This document shows, in pieces, positions 16,272 through 24,771 of a DNA stretch of 32,641 nt. A program made the translations under genes and the position numbers. The notes below the pieces were generated by a model that saw nothing but the letters and a program-made list of their open reading frames with translations, was not told where the DNA came from and made no database searches. The first letter of the stretch is position 1. Each line of letters begins with the position of its first letter. This DNA is from a bacterium (GTDB lineage: Bacteria > SAR324 > XYD2-FULL-50-16): assembly GCA_018830885.1 (NCBI GenBank), contig JAHJRI010000063.1:1-32641 (forward strand), in the 5' to 3' direction.

Positions 16272-16793
16272 ATGGCTTATATCAAGCTACCAATGATAGA
16301 TGAAGTAGACGAAAACACAAAAAAGCAGTTCGATAAAATAAAAGCGGCCACCGGTGAAATCAGCGATCTGGTTCGGATCCTGGCTACTCGTCCAGACATC
16401 ATGGGAATGACCAACCAAATGGTAAAAACACTTCTACTGTCACAAACAGAATTGGATATCAAGATCAAAGAGTACATTGCCATAGTTGTTTCTCTGGAAA
16501 ACGGATGCGACAGATGTGTCGGAGAACATGAAAGAATTGCAAAAATGCTGGGAATATCTGAGGAAGAGATCAACCAGTTGAAAGATGGATTCGAAAACGC
16601 CGTGCTTGATGATGCTGTAACAAAACTGCTCCGTTTTTCCGTAAAAAGCTCAAAAGAGAGTTATAAAGTGGTACAGGAGGATTTCGACCTGCTGCGGGAA
16701 GCCGGTTACACCGACTCCCAGCTGCTAGAAACCGTAACGATCGTTAGCTACTTTAACTATATCAATACGATGTCAAATGCCATGGGGGCATAG
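16272..16793 (+). CDS. carboxymuconolactone decarboxylase/AhpD-like protein
   Basis: The 173-aa all-helical protein has the AhpD-type active site E76-x2-C79-x2-C82-x3-H86 (ENGCDRCVGEH) in the middle of a CMD domain. Members with this CxxC/His set act as disulfide reductases or peroxidase partners. Those without it decarboxylate lactones, so a thiol-redox role is favoured here. The true start is ATG 16272, with AGGGAG 9 bases upstream, rather than the TTG at 16266. It follows the C_GCAxxG_C_C gene by 59 bases and ends the operon. An IS91-type transposase remnant begins on the other strand immediately after its stop. Confidence 0.87.
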   Translation: MAYIKLPMIDEVDENTKKQFDKIKAATGEISDLVRILATRPDIMGMTNQMVKTLLLSQTELDIKIKEYIAIVVSLENGCDRCVGEHERIAKMLGISEEEINQLKDGFENAVLDDAVTKLLRFSVKSSKESYKVVQEDFDLLREAGYTDSQLLETVTIVSYFNYINTMSNAMGA

Positions 16794-16795
16794 TC

Positions 16796-16990
16796 ACCTG
16801 AGGAATGAGTCGAGTAAAACCCATAATACCTTACCAGTTGGGAGAATTTATCAGGAATATGCTGGGTGATCGCAGCGACCGTCGTTTTGTTTCTGTTGGA
16901 CTGGAAATAGCGTTCAAAGGCCTTGTTGATCTTGTGCATGGTTCCGTCGGCTTTCAGCGCTTGCCTGGTGAAATGTTCACCCAGTGAGGA
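16796..16990 (-). pseudogene. IS91-family transposase remnant
   Basis: One minus-strand frame, bounded upstream by a stop at 16996-16994, reads FTRQALKADG and later AAITQHIPDKFSQLVRYYGF. The second segment is diagnostic of the C-terminal part of IS91-type Y2 transposases (usual form ITQHIP..QLVRYYGWYSN). The two segments are far closer together than in a full-length protein, so the fragment is internally deleted as well as truncated at both ends. The C-terminal homology fades at the stop codon of the AhpD-like gene, suggesting that the insertion or deletion ended there. Confidence 0.72.
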
Positions 16991-17128
16991 GCATTAACTG
17001 GAAGATAAGGGTAAAAAAAGGAAAATTCTTTCCCATCTCCATTTATGGCAGATTTAACTTTTAGCCCTACCAAAGAAGATCAGTGAATTTGTCTTGGGAT
17101 GGTACACGGAAATGGATACGAATAATCA

Positions 17129-17352
17129 GCGTATTTTGTGAGGGAGAGTCCAGAAAGTCCCAGCAATACTGGATCCGTATGTAAATCTCTGAAATGATGG
17201 AGCGGGAAACGAGACTAGGAATCGCGACTCTCAAGTGGGCAGGCTTTAACTTTTTTTTGCGTATTTTGTCAAAACCTGCTGGGACTATTGCTGGGACCTA
17301 AATAATGCTAAATCGACTTCTCCTGCTTAGAATCCTGCCAATACTGGAGCCG
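17129..17352. repeat. clustered direct/inverted repeats next to tRNA-Thr, attachment-site-like
   Basis: Several short repeats are packed in about 220 bases. GCGTATTTTGT occurs at 17129-17139 and 17259-17269. GTCCCAGCAATA at 17157-17168 is inverted at 17286-17297. TGCTGGGAC occurs in tandem at 17277-17285 and 17289-17297. CAATACTGGATCCG at 17164-17177 recurs as CAATACTGGAGCCG at 17339-17352, whose right part is the 3' end of the tRNA gene. Duplication of a tRNA end plus arm-type repeats is what integrase-mediated insertions leave behind. No integrase frame is visible, so this would be a scar. The remaining sequence, 16997-17128, shows nothing recognisable. Confidence 0.5.
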
Positions 17353-17420
17353 ACAGCGAGAGTCGAACTCGCCACCTGCACATTACGAATGTGCTGCTCT
17401 ACCGGATGAGCTATGTCGGC
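17345..17420 (-). tRNA. tRNA-Thr (anticodon CGU)
   Basis: The minus strand folds into a full cloverleaf. Acceptor GCCGACA pairs with TGTCGGC, with discriminator T and an encoded CCA. The D arm is AGCTCATCCGGTAGAGC. The anticodon stem GCACA/TGTGC encloses loop TTCGTAA, giving CGT (reads ACG, Thr). The T arm is GGCGAGTTCGACTCTCGCT. It is 76 nt including CCA. Its 3' end overlaps one copy of the attachment-like repeat. Confidence 0.95.
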
Positions 17421-17434
17421 TCAGGGATCTGTGA

Positions 17435-18637
17435 TCAGCGGATGTTGGAGAGCGTCGTTTTTCCGGTAGATTGTCCGATGGCGTCTTCCATTACGTGCTT
17501 GATCTCCAGGATCTTGGCATTGTAGAACCGATCGGGGATCTGCTGCTGAATTTCCGCAAGGATCTTGCCGGCATCGGCTTTTGTCTCATAGAATCCGATC
17601 CGGGTGCGGTATCGGAAACCGCCCGCTTCATCTTTCTTTTGTGAAATATAGGAATAGTCAACAAAAGAAGCCAGGGCCTTCAGATCGTTAATGGCTTCCT
17701 TCCGACTGGTATTGTCGTTCAGCTGGATGAGCCAGGGTTTGTTCCGCTGAATCCCGAAGTCGATCAATTCACCGTCCAGTTCACTGTAGCTTGGCAACAC
17801 AGCCCAGTAGTTGGATGGAAAAATGCGTCGTGATCCATACCGCTCGAGGATGTCTTCCCCAACACCCAGGGCTTCTCTCTCGGTTTCGAAAAAACCGACA
17901 CGGATCCGGTAGAAGTATTGTGCTTCCTTGAGGTTGGGTCGCTTTATTTTTTCACGGGTACGGTAGAGGTACGCGTGATACCCGTCCTTGATCAGGAATT
18001 TGACTATATCGACGCCCTTGTCCAGCTGATCGGTATTAAGTGACATGAGTTGCAGGGCGTAGCGTTTTTTCCGGGTCCTGTCGAAACTGGTTTTTGCCTT
18101 TGTCTCCTCTTCAGGTCTGAAGACCAGTCTTTTTCCGGCATCCACCATGACCTTCCACTGTCCGGTCTCTTCGGAGAAGATCGTGTAGTTGATCTTACCT
18201 TTGTTCTGGATCAGGATTGTCTTCCACTTCCAGGGATCGCCGCCAAAATCTTTGCGTTTGGCAATTTTCCAGAGGTTGTCGCCCTCTTCGACGATATAGG
18301 ACTTCTCAGCCTCGTCACCATCGTCAAGGTATGCGGCCAGCTTCGGTTTGGTATCGGTATCCTCAATCTTGATCTCTGGCGCCGGTGTCGCCTGGCTGTC
18401 CGTCCCCATCCCCTCTTCTTTATCGGGTTTCAGGTTCGGTTGTACTTCCAGGGTGACCCCTTCTGTCTTGTTGTCAGTGGCCTGCACAACCACCTCTTGT
18501 TTTGGAGCCGGGGCTTCAGCGGTCTCTTCATCACTCGTTAACTCGAAAATCAGAACAACGATCAGAATTACCAGAATAGCTATCGGTATTCCCCAGATAG
18601 CTAACGACTTTTTTGTTTGTTCGGTTGAATTTTCCAT
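17435..18637 (-). CDS. membrane-anchored LysM and double SPOR domain protein
   Basis: The 400-aa protein has a single N-terminal membrane anchor (about residues 13-32, AIWGIPIAILVILIVVLIF). A charged, low-complexity linker rich in Glu, Ala and Pro follows. Next is a LysM-like domain beginning SYIVEEGDNLWKIAK (about 113-170). Two SPOR-like repeats come after it, each ending in a YR(I/T)R(V/I)GF(F/Y)ET motif. LysM and SPOR domains bind peptidoglycan, SPOR favouring glycan stripped of side chains at division sites, so a periplasmic cell-wall or division role is likely. It lies 139 bases downstream of tsaD. Its ribosome binding site is weak. The tRNA-Thr gene lies 14 bases beyond its stop. Confidence 0.83.
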   Translation of the reverse strand: MENSTEQTKKSLAIWGIPIAILVILIVVLIFELTSDEETAEAPAPKQEVVVQATDNKTEGVTLEVQPNLKPDKEEGMGTDSQATPAPEIKIEDTDTKPKLAAYLDDGDEAEKSYIVEEGDNLWKIAKRKDFGGDPWKWKTILIQNKGKINYTIFSEETGQWKVMVDAGKRLVFRPEEETKAKTSFDRTRKKRYALQLMSLNTDQLDKGVDIVKFLIKDGYHAYLYRTREKIKRPNLKEAQYFYRIRVGFFETEREALGVGEDILERYGSRRIFPSNYWAVLPSYSELDGELIDFGIQRNKPWLIQLNDNTSRKEAINDLKALASFVDYSYISQKKDEAGGFRYRTRIGFYETKADAGKILAEIQQQIPDRFYNAKILEIKHVMEDAIGQSTGKTTLSNIR

Positions 18638-18776
18638 ATCTTCAGTTTTGAATCTATTACCATTCGATTTAGACAGGAACGAAATAAGATTTGTTACAGT
18701 TTAGATTCCCTTGATTTCTCTTGAATTATCTTGCTCAATTTGGTTTATGTCAATAATTATTCCCCTGGATGGGGGT

Positions 18777-19859
18777 TCAGACCGTTATGTCCATTAAACC
18801 AATAGGGCTTTTGGAGGAGGCATTCAGCTTAAGCACCGACTCAAAGCTCTGTTTTCCAGCCTTCAGATGCTGAGCTGCTGTATAACCGATCATGGCGGCG
18901 TTATCCGTGCAGTTGACGGTTGACGGATAGAAAAAACGGACCCCCTTTTGGGCTGCCAGTTGTGCCAGGCTCGCTCGAATACCGGTATTTGCAGCAACCC
19001 CTCCGGTCACGACCATCTGTTTTAAACGGGTTTTTTTCAGTGCTTCTGTCATTCGTCGGGTGATGATGGTGGTCATAATTTTCTGAAAACTGGCTGCGAT
19101 ATCAGCGATTCGTCTTTTTCGCTCAGGGTCGCCTATTTCGACGTAATCGAAAAATGAAATCAAGCGCTTGCCTTCAATATAGACACCCTGACGGATCGCT
19201 TCATTTCTGACGGCTGTTTTCAATCCCGAAAAACTGAAGTTCAGTGTCTTTTTTCCTATCAGGGGCACGGGAAAATCAATCGTGGATTCGGGACAACAGG
19301 CTGCCAGTTGTTCAATCACCGGACCTCCCGGATATTGAAACCCCAGCATTTTGGCGACCTTATCGTATGCTTCTCCGGCTGCGTCATCCATGGTTTTCCC
19401 CAGAAGTTTGTATTGTCCCAGTTTTTGTGCATGAATCAGGTGGGTATGACCCCCTGACGCAATCAGGGCCAGGTATGGAAACCGGATCTCACTGTTGTCC
19501 AGAAAGGGTGCCAGCAGGTGTCCTTCCAGATGGTCCACCGGAACTACCGGTATTCCCAGCATCCAGCCCAGGGTTTTTGCGTAGCTGACACCGACCAGCA
19601 GTGACCCGATCAGTCCCGGTGCGTAGGTCACCGCAACCGCCTTTAAATCCGTCAGATTCAGATTCTGGCTTTCCATGACGGACCGCAACAGCAGCGGAAG
19701 GGTCGTCAGGTGTTTGCGACTGGCAATTTCCGGCACAATGCCGCCATACTTTTTATGCAGTTCCGTCTGGCTTGAGATCCGGCTGATGATCAGGGATCCA
19801 TCGCTGTTCAGCAGAGCGACGGCAGAATCGTCGCAGGATGTTTCGATGGCTAGGATCAT
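18777..19859 (-). CDS. tsaD: tRNA N6-adenosine threonylcarbamoyltransferase TsaD
   Basis: The 360-aa protein of the Kae1/TsaD family begins MILAIETSCDDSAVALL. The metal-binding His pair is in VDHLEGH (110 and 114). SGGHTHL, the GGPVIE loop, VTGGVAANTGIR and a final NCTDNAAMIGY segment are all present. It transfers the threonylcarbamoyl group to A37 of ANN-decoding tRNAs, working with TsaB, TsaC and TsaE, none of which is in the window. It is slightly longer than most bacterial TsaD proteins because of its C-terminal tail. It lies 146 bases after the HExxH gene on the same strand. Identification is secure. Confidence 0.95.
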   Translation of the reverse strand: MILAIETSCDDSAVALLNSDGSLIISRISSQTELHKKYGGIVPEIASRKHLTTLPLLLRSVMESQNLNLTDLKAVAVTYAPGLIGSLLVGVSYAKTLGWMLGIPVVPVDHLEGHLLAPFLDNSEIRFPYLALIASGGHTHLIHAQKLGQYKLLGKTMDDAAGEAYDKVAKMLGFQYPGGPVIEQLAACCPESTIDFPVPLIGKKTLNFSFSGLKTAVRNEAIRQGVYIEGKRLISFFDYVEIGDPERKRRIADIAASFQKIMTTIITRRMTEALKKTRLKQMVVTGGVAANTGIRASLAQLAAQKGVRFFYPSTVNCTDNAAMIGYTAAQHLKAGKQSFESVLKLNASSKSPIGLMDITV

Positions 19860-20005
19860 TATTTTCTGATGGGTTTTTCCCCTTCGATGGGGCAGGCTTA
19901 AAAATCAACGGTTATCTGTCGTCAGTGTATCTCTTTTTTAAAATACCGGTCCTTGTTTATGCGATCCATATTGATATTTATCGTCTTGCCAAGAGAAATC
20001 GGCTG

Positions 20006-20641
20006 TCAGGCAGTGGTGAGGATATAGTGATTAATCTGTTGATCGATGGACCGCCAGTTAGGAAAGAGGTGCTCCTGGCTTTTGAATTCACTGGTATGTG
20101 CATATTGTCGGCCGTTGATCCTTTTTGCCCCGAGCTGCCGATGCAGCAGTTCGTGATAGGCGAGATAGCTCAGAATCTCAGCGGGCGCGTCCATGAAATC
20201 AAAAATCAATGAAAACGCTATTTCATCCGCTTTAAATGAATAGTGTGCCAGTTTTCTGGTGGAGAACCGCTTTAACCAGACGATTCCAGGCTGATTTTCC
20301 ATCTCGGGAAACCAGATTTTCTGCACCGGGTTGACCACCGCTTCCAGGTTCAGGTAGATTCCCCGGGCTGTGGGTGGCTTTTTTTCCCCGTTTCGGCCTG
20401 GGGTTTTTCCTTCACTTGAAAAATCGAGACTTAAAATATTGACTTCCCTTAGAAATTTCCAGGCAAATCGATCCGAGAGTGAAAGTCGGCAAGTCTCTAT
20501 CAGCAGTGAGGTCCGGCTCAAAAAATCCTGATGCTGCTTGTGCAGATCAAGCAGATCTGCCAGTGATGCGCGTTTCAGCAGTTTTTTTCTGAGCTGAAAC
20601 GCATATGAATGAAGGGAGAGGGGGAATTTACCTTGCTGCAT
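20006..20641 (-). CDS. putative SprT/YgjP-like zinc metallopeptidase (HExxH)
   Basis: The 211-aa protein has no signal peptide. The motif YHELLH at 162-167 supplies His 163, Glu 164 and His 167. A second motif, AHTSEF, with His 182 followed by an aromatic three residues later, resembles the third-ligand helix (HxxxF) of SprT- and YgjP-type minigluzincins. The N-terminal half is basic and helical with no recognised domain. It lies 43 bases after the small exported-protein gene, in the same direction as tsaD. Protease activity and substrate are inference only. No convincing ribosome binding site is seen, so the start is uncertain. Confidence 0.6.
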   Translation of the reverse strand: MQQGKFPLSLHSYAFQLRKKLLKRASLADLLDLHKQHQDFLSRTSLLIETCRLSLSDRFAWKFLREVNILSLDFSSEGKTPGRNGEKKPPTARGIYLNLEAVVNPVQKIWFPEMENQPGIVWLKRFSTRKLAHYSFKADEIAFSLIFDFMDAPAEILSYLAYHELLHRQLGAKRINGRQYAHTSEFKSQEHLFPNWRSIDQQINHYILTTA

Positions 20642-20684
20642 AAAGTCCGGGGATTCTATTGGCTATCACGATTTTCAGATCGTC

Positions 20685-21386
20685 CTACCGGTAATAAACG
20701 AAAATTTCACCTTTTTTATTGGATGTGAAAATATAGAGAACTTCGTCGTTGACGCCCTTTTCATATTGCTTGTGGAATTCTGGTCTTAAAATATTATTTT
20801 CATTCTGGAATTCTGTCGTGTTACCCTTGTCGGCATAGGTCCGTACCGAAAATTTCTCCATATTGCCGGTGGCATCCCGGATGACATCGACGACTTCCAG
20901 TTTGGAAACAATACCCTCGCGTCTCTTGGTTTCAACCACCAGGCCTTTGTATATGATGCTGCTTTTGACATCCTTGTTCTTGACAGAGAATGATTCTCGC
21001 TGAAAGGCTTCTGACGACATCAGGATGACCTCATCATCCCCCTTTGACCAGATGACCTCATATCCGGCCCGTTGCCATGTAAATTCGAGTTTGTCCCCTT
21101 TCTCAGTCAACTTGAACGGGATTTCCTGGATACGAATGATGGGAAAGTTCTCAGTCTTATGCCGTTTTTCATATTCAATAACGAGGGAATCCTTGTCCTT
21201 CCGGATGGTCTGTTTGCTGCCTGGAACCATGATTACCTTTTTTGGGGAGACATAGGTAATATTGACCGATTCGTTGCCCGGGTTCACCTGGGGTTTATCA
21301 GCAGGGGCCGTTGCCTGGGACTGTGCGTAACAGACGGGAAAACCCAGTAGGGCACCCAGCAGCAGGGCGAGTATGGCTCTCTTCAT
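20685..21386 (-). CDS. exported hypothetical protein
   Basis: The protein is 233 aa. The start is set by overlap: ATG 21386 shares ATGA with the stop of the preceding mutase gene, and GGAGGAAAG lies upstream. It opens with a typical signal peptide (MKRAILALLLGALLGFPVCYA). The mature part is rich in beta-forming and charged residues (ITYVSPKKVIMVPGSKQTI, VIEYEKRHKTENFPIIRI) with no catalytic motif. No family is recognised. It is predicted to be periplasmic. Translational coupling to a phosphohexomutase is peculiar and may reflect only operon packing. Confidence 0.75.
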   Translation of the reverse strand: MKRAILALLLGALLGFPVCYAQSQATAPADKPQVNPGNESVNITYVSPKKVIMVPGSKQTIRKDKDSLVIEYEKRHKTENFPIIRIQEIPFKLTEKGDKLEFTWQRAGYEVIWSKGDDEVILMSSEAFQRESFSVKNKDVKSSIIYKGLVVETKRREGIVSKLEVVDVIRDATGNMEKFSVRTYADKGNTTEFQNENNILRPEFHKQYEKGVNDEVLYIFTSNKKGEIFVYYR

Positions 21387-23473
21387 GTTTTTCTTTCCTC
21401 CGGTTTGAGTTTTTCTTGCTCTTGCCAATAATCATTAAGTAAATTTCCCTTCTTGGTCAACTTCAGATCGTTCCCTTTCCTGGTGACTACTCCCTCTTTG
21501 AATTCGACCTCTTTCAGGATTCGTTCGAAAGGCAATGCCGGATATTTCTTCCTGAGCGAATCCGGTGATAGGGTATCCCCAATCATCCGTATGGCATCAA
21601 CCTCAAACTGAACAAATTCACTTTCCGGGTTTTTCATCTTTTTGAGCAGAAAAAGGTGTAGATTCATTCCGATACGATCAAGATAGGGTGCCATTTCCGT
21701 TTCTCCCCTTAAATAAAGTGCGGATTTGTCCTCGGTGCCTGAGTTTCGAATAAAAACAGCCCCTGCCGTTTTATTGTCTTTTAAAATCCTGAAATAGACC
21801 AACGAGATTTCCTCCGGGAAATGGATCTGGCAGGATTGGTATTCTGGTGGGAAACAGGCTTCTATTTCAAATCTGAGTGTTTTTTCCAGGTCCGGTCTGA
21901 AGGGTGAGTCCGGCAGTAACATGAATTTATTGACATAATAGACGTACAGGGTTGTTTTAATACCCGCAGCAAACGGATGTGCCAGGTATGTCATCCGGTC
22001 ACTGCTGCTGCGTTCCTTGACAGCCTGCTGGATCGCGACCAGCGCATTCAGGCCTGATTTTATGCCGTTTCCGGCAAAACAGGGAATGGTGTCCGCACCG
22101 GTATTGATAAAACCGGGCAGGATACTGTGACCTGATTCCTCAATACCTACCTGGTAGTGATAGTCCGGCTGTCCATCCCTGATGCCCCCCTTCTTCAGAC
22201 ACGTTTTCCAGGCGGACGAAATCTCAAGACCCGTTAGTTCCCCTCCCGATTCATCTGCCTGCAGCATGCGTATCAAGTCAGTGGCTGCAGGATGACTGGT
22301 GTCGAGACGAGCCCGGATCATATCCAGGACCGCTTTTTTCAATATCCATTTATCCCCCACACCGGTAATCGTCGATATGAAACCCTCTTCCTCGGCTGTG
22401 ATCGCTGTCTTCAAATCACTCTCCACGGTATTGATAAACCAGCCTTTTGCGGTCGCGGACCGGTCCCGCTGACGGATATACCTTACCAGATGAATGCCCA
22501 GCTGGTCTCCAGAGGAAACAAGCAGTGCATCCCTGTGGGGATCAAAATCCAGTCGGAAACACCGGTCCCCGTCACCATCGAAAACCAGACCGCTCAACTG
22601 GACATTTCCGGCAGGAACTTCCGGTGTGGATCGGGCAATTCGGATGAACGTCTGCAGGGTTTGATATCTGTAGAACCGTCCATCCCGTTCCGTGATGTCG
22701 CAGGCTTCGATCACCTCCTGCCCTTCAAGATCCGCCACACCACAGGCTTCGTTGATGGGACCCTCCAGATTGGTATAGATCACCTCTCGAAAGCGATAGT
22801 GATCAAAAATAGCTTCAACAACGGTTGCAACAGCGCCTTTTGATGCATCGATCACCAGTATCATGTCCTCAAATGTTTCCCGATCAATCCAGCTGTTGCT
22901 GGGATCCGTCTGATAACTGATGAAAAATGATCGGGCTGCCGCTGCATGGTCCTCGACATCACCTGCAACCATGAGGCCCTTCAAATCCGTATGTTGCTGG
23001 TCCCAGATCATGGCGGTCAGCGCATCGTCATCTGCCGGCAGAAACTTTAATGCTGTCCAACCATGGAAAAGCTTGATTCCGTTCTGATCCGAAGGGTTGT
23101 GGGATGCAGTCAGCACCATGCTGCCGGCAGCTCCCAGGTAGAGCATGTAGAGCGGTATCGCCGGTGTTGGCAGCACACCGACAGTGATTGCCTTCATTCC
23201 AGCCTTGCGGATGCCTGAGACAGCTGCCTGGTTAAACATCCCGGTCTGGTCCCTTGGATCCCAGCCGATCACGATGGATTCCCCTTTTTTGACACCGCCT
23301 GCCTTTTGCAGAAGACACCCATAGGCGTATGCGTAGTGCTCAAAAAAGGCGGGGGTCAGAAACCCGGTTTCAAGAAAATAGGTCAACGCATTCAACCCAT
23401 GATCACCGGGCTGATGATGGGCAATTCTTCCCCTGATCCCGTCTGTTCCCTGCAGTCTGCTTATTTGTTTCAT
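21383..23473 (-). CDS. phosphoglucomutase/phosphomannomutase family protein, long form
   Basis: The 696-aa alpha-D-phosphohexomutase has all four active-site loops: the phosphoserine TASHNP (Ser 124), the metal loop DGDGDR (Asp 299/301/303), the sugar loop GIEESGHS (443-450), and the phosphate loop RNSGTEDKS (576-584). It interconverts hexose 1- and 6-phosphates; glucose versus mannose cannot be fixed. It is well above the 450-580 residues common in the family, owing to insertions and a C-terminal extension of about 100 residues. That tail ends in a segment (VVTRKGNDLKLTKKGNLLND) resembling a small winged-helix domain. The gene overlaps the next by 4 bases. Confidence 0.85.
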   Translation of the reverse strand: MKQISRLQGTDGIRGRIAHHQPGDHGLNALTYFLETGFLTPAFFEHYAYAYGCLLQKAGGVKKGESIVIGWDPRDQTGMFNQAAVSGIRKAGMKAITVGVLPTPAIPLYMLYLGAAGSMVLTASHNPSDQNGIKLFHGWTALKFLPADDDALTAMIWDQQHTDLKGLMVAGDVEDHAAAARSFFISYQTDPSNSWIDRETFEDMILVIDASKGAVATVVEAIFDHYRFREVIYTNLEGPINEACGVADLEGQEVIEACDITERDGRFYRYQTLQTFIRIARSTPEVPAGNVQLSGLVFDGDGDRCFRLDFDPHRDALLVSSGDQLGIHLVRYIRQRDRSATAKGWFINTVESDLKTAITAEEEGFISTITGVGDKWILKKAVLDMIRARLDTSHPAATDLIRMLQADESGGELTGLEISSAWKTCLKKGGIRDGQPDYHYQVGIEESGHSILPGFINTGADTIPCFAGNGIKSGLNALVAIQQAVKERSSSDRMTYLAHPFAAGIKTTLYVYYVNKFMLLPDSPFRPDLEKTLRFEIEACFPPEYQSCQIHFPEEISLVYFRILKDNKTAGAVFIRNSGTEDKSALYLRGETEMAPYLDRIGMNLHLFLLKKMKNPESEFVQFEVDAIRMIGDTLSPDSLRKKYPALPFERILKEVEFKEGVVTRKGNDLKLTKKGNLLNDYWQEQEKLKPEERKT

Positions 23474-23750
23474 GCTTTTGGTATAATGGTTGATTTATTA
23501 ATTGTCAGTCCAGTCATTGATATGCTGCTTTGATAACACCCTATTGCCAGCGAAAAATCAGCAGCGGCGCTTTTGTCGGATTGGTTTTTTCTGCAGCATA
23601 CGCTAATTGCTGGTTGTTTTCAACGCCGAACCCCGTGTGGGTATCAAATTCAAGTCCCTGTCATTTACTTGTGACCGCAAAAGTGTTAACTGTGATAGAA
23701 CGTAATCACTCAGGATCCGTCTCAGACAGCAGCAGCCATTAGAGAGTAAA

Positions 23751-24743
23751 ATGAAAAAAATCGCTTTGACAGGAATAAAACCAACCGGTGCACCCCATAT
23801 TGGGAATTATCTTGGCGCCATCCAACCCGCTTTAGAACTGGCCAAAACCCATGACGCCCTTTATTTTATTGCCGACTACCATGCATTGACCACTGTCAAA
23901 GACAGATCGTTGTTGAAAGAACAGATTTACAGCCTGGCCGCTACCTGGCTTGCTTCCGGTCTAGACCCTGAAAAAGTGACCTTTTATCGACAGTCAGATA
24001 TCCCAGAAGTATTTGAATTAACGTGGATATTATCCTGTATGACCTCAAAAGGACTGCTGAACAGGGCCCACGCTTACAAAGCGGCTGTGGATGCCAATAC
24101 CGAAGCCGGCGTTGATCCAGACAGCGGCGTTGACTGCGGTCTTTTCTATTACCCGATCCTGATGGCAGCCGATATTCTTCTGTTCAGCTGCCATGTCGTT
24201 CCCGTGGGTCAGGATCAGAAACAGCATCTGGAAATAACCCGGGATATTGCGCAGGCATTCAATCAGACTTTTGGCAAGGTCCTGACCCTTCCCGAACCGC
24301 TCATCCAGGAAAATGTCAAAACCATTCCGGGCATCGACGGGCGCAAAATGAGCAAAAGCTACAAGAATGAAATCCCATTGTTCACCACGCCCAAAAACCT
24401 CAAAAAACGGATCAACCAGATCGTTACGGATTCCAAAGAGGTCAATGAGCCTAAGGATCCGGACAAATGCAACCTCTTTTCCATCTACAGCCATTTTGCA
24501 CCAGCCGATGCCATCGTCGAGACGCGCAACCGCTATCTGTCCGGTGGACTTGGCTATGGGGAATTGAAGTCTGAACTGTTTGATCTGGTGGATGCATTTG
24601 TGGCAGAAGGTCGATCGCGCTATGATGAATTGATGGCAGACAGGAAACAGATTGATCAAATTCTGAAGGAAGGTGCTGAAAAAGCCAGATCCATAGCCAA
24701 ACCGTTGCTGCAAAAGGTTCGTGAATCCATCGGTGTGCAATAA
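23751..24743 (+). CDS. trpS: tryptophanyl-tRNA synthetase
   Basis: This 330-aa class I aminoacyl-tRNA synthetase is the usual size for bacterial TrpRS. The ATP-binding HIGN motif is at 16-19 (GAPHIGNYLGAIQPAL) and the KMSKS loop is at 199-203 (GRKMSKSYKN). Family segments LTWILSCMTSKG, VPVGQDQKQHLEITRDIA and GYGELKSELFDLVDAF are present. It charges tRNA-Trp. The ribosome binding site is modest (AGAGAG). The 277 bases upstream (23474-23750) hold no evident gene or leader element. It is followed by a small membrane-protein gene after 28 bases. Confidence 0.96.
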   Translation: MKKIALTGIKPTGAPHIGNYLGAIQPALELAKTHDALYFIADYHALTTVKDRSLLKEQIYSLAATWLASGLDPEKVTFYRQSDIPEVFELTWILSCMTSKGLLNRAHAYKAAVDANTEAGVDPDSGVDCGLFYYPILMAADILLFSCHVVPVGQDQKQHLEITRDIAQAFNQTFGKVLTLPEPLIQENVKTIPGIDGRKMSKSYKNEIPLFTTPKNLKKRINQIVTDSKEVNEPKDPDKCNLFSIYSHFAPADAIVETRNRYLSGGLGYGELKSELFDLVDAFVAEGRSRYDELMADRKQIDQILKEGAEKARSIAKPLLQKVRESIGVQ

Positions 24744-24771
24744 TCGTTAACCTGAATAGGAGAAAAGCAAT

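Noticed and set aside
16805..16987. 60-codon plus-strand frame after the AhpD-like gene
   Set aside because: The opposite strand of the same interval carries the IS91 transposase motif, which explains the sequence better.
23530..23742. 70-codon plus-strand frame upstream of trpS
   Set aside because: It has no ribosome binding site, unlikely composition and no recognisable motif, and the region is best left as intergenic.
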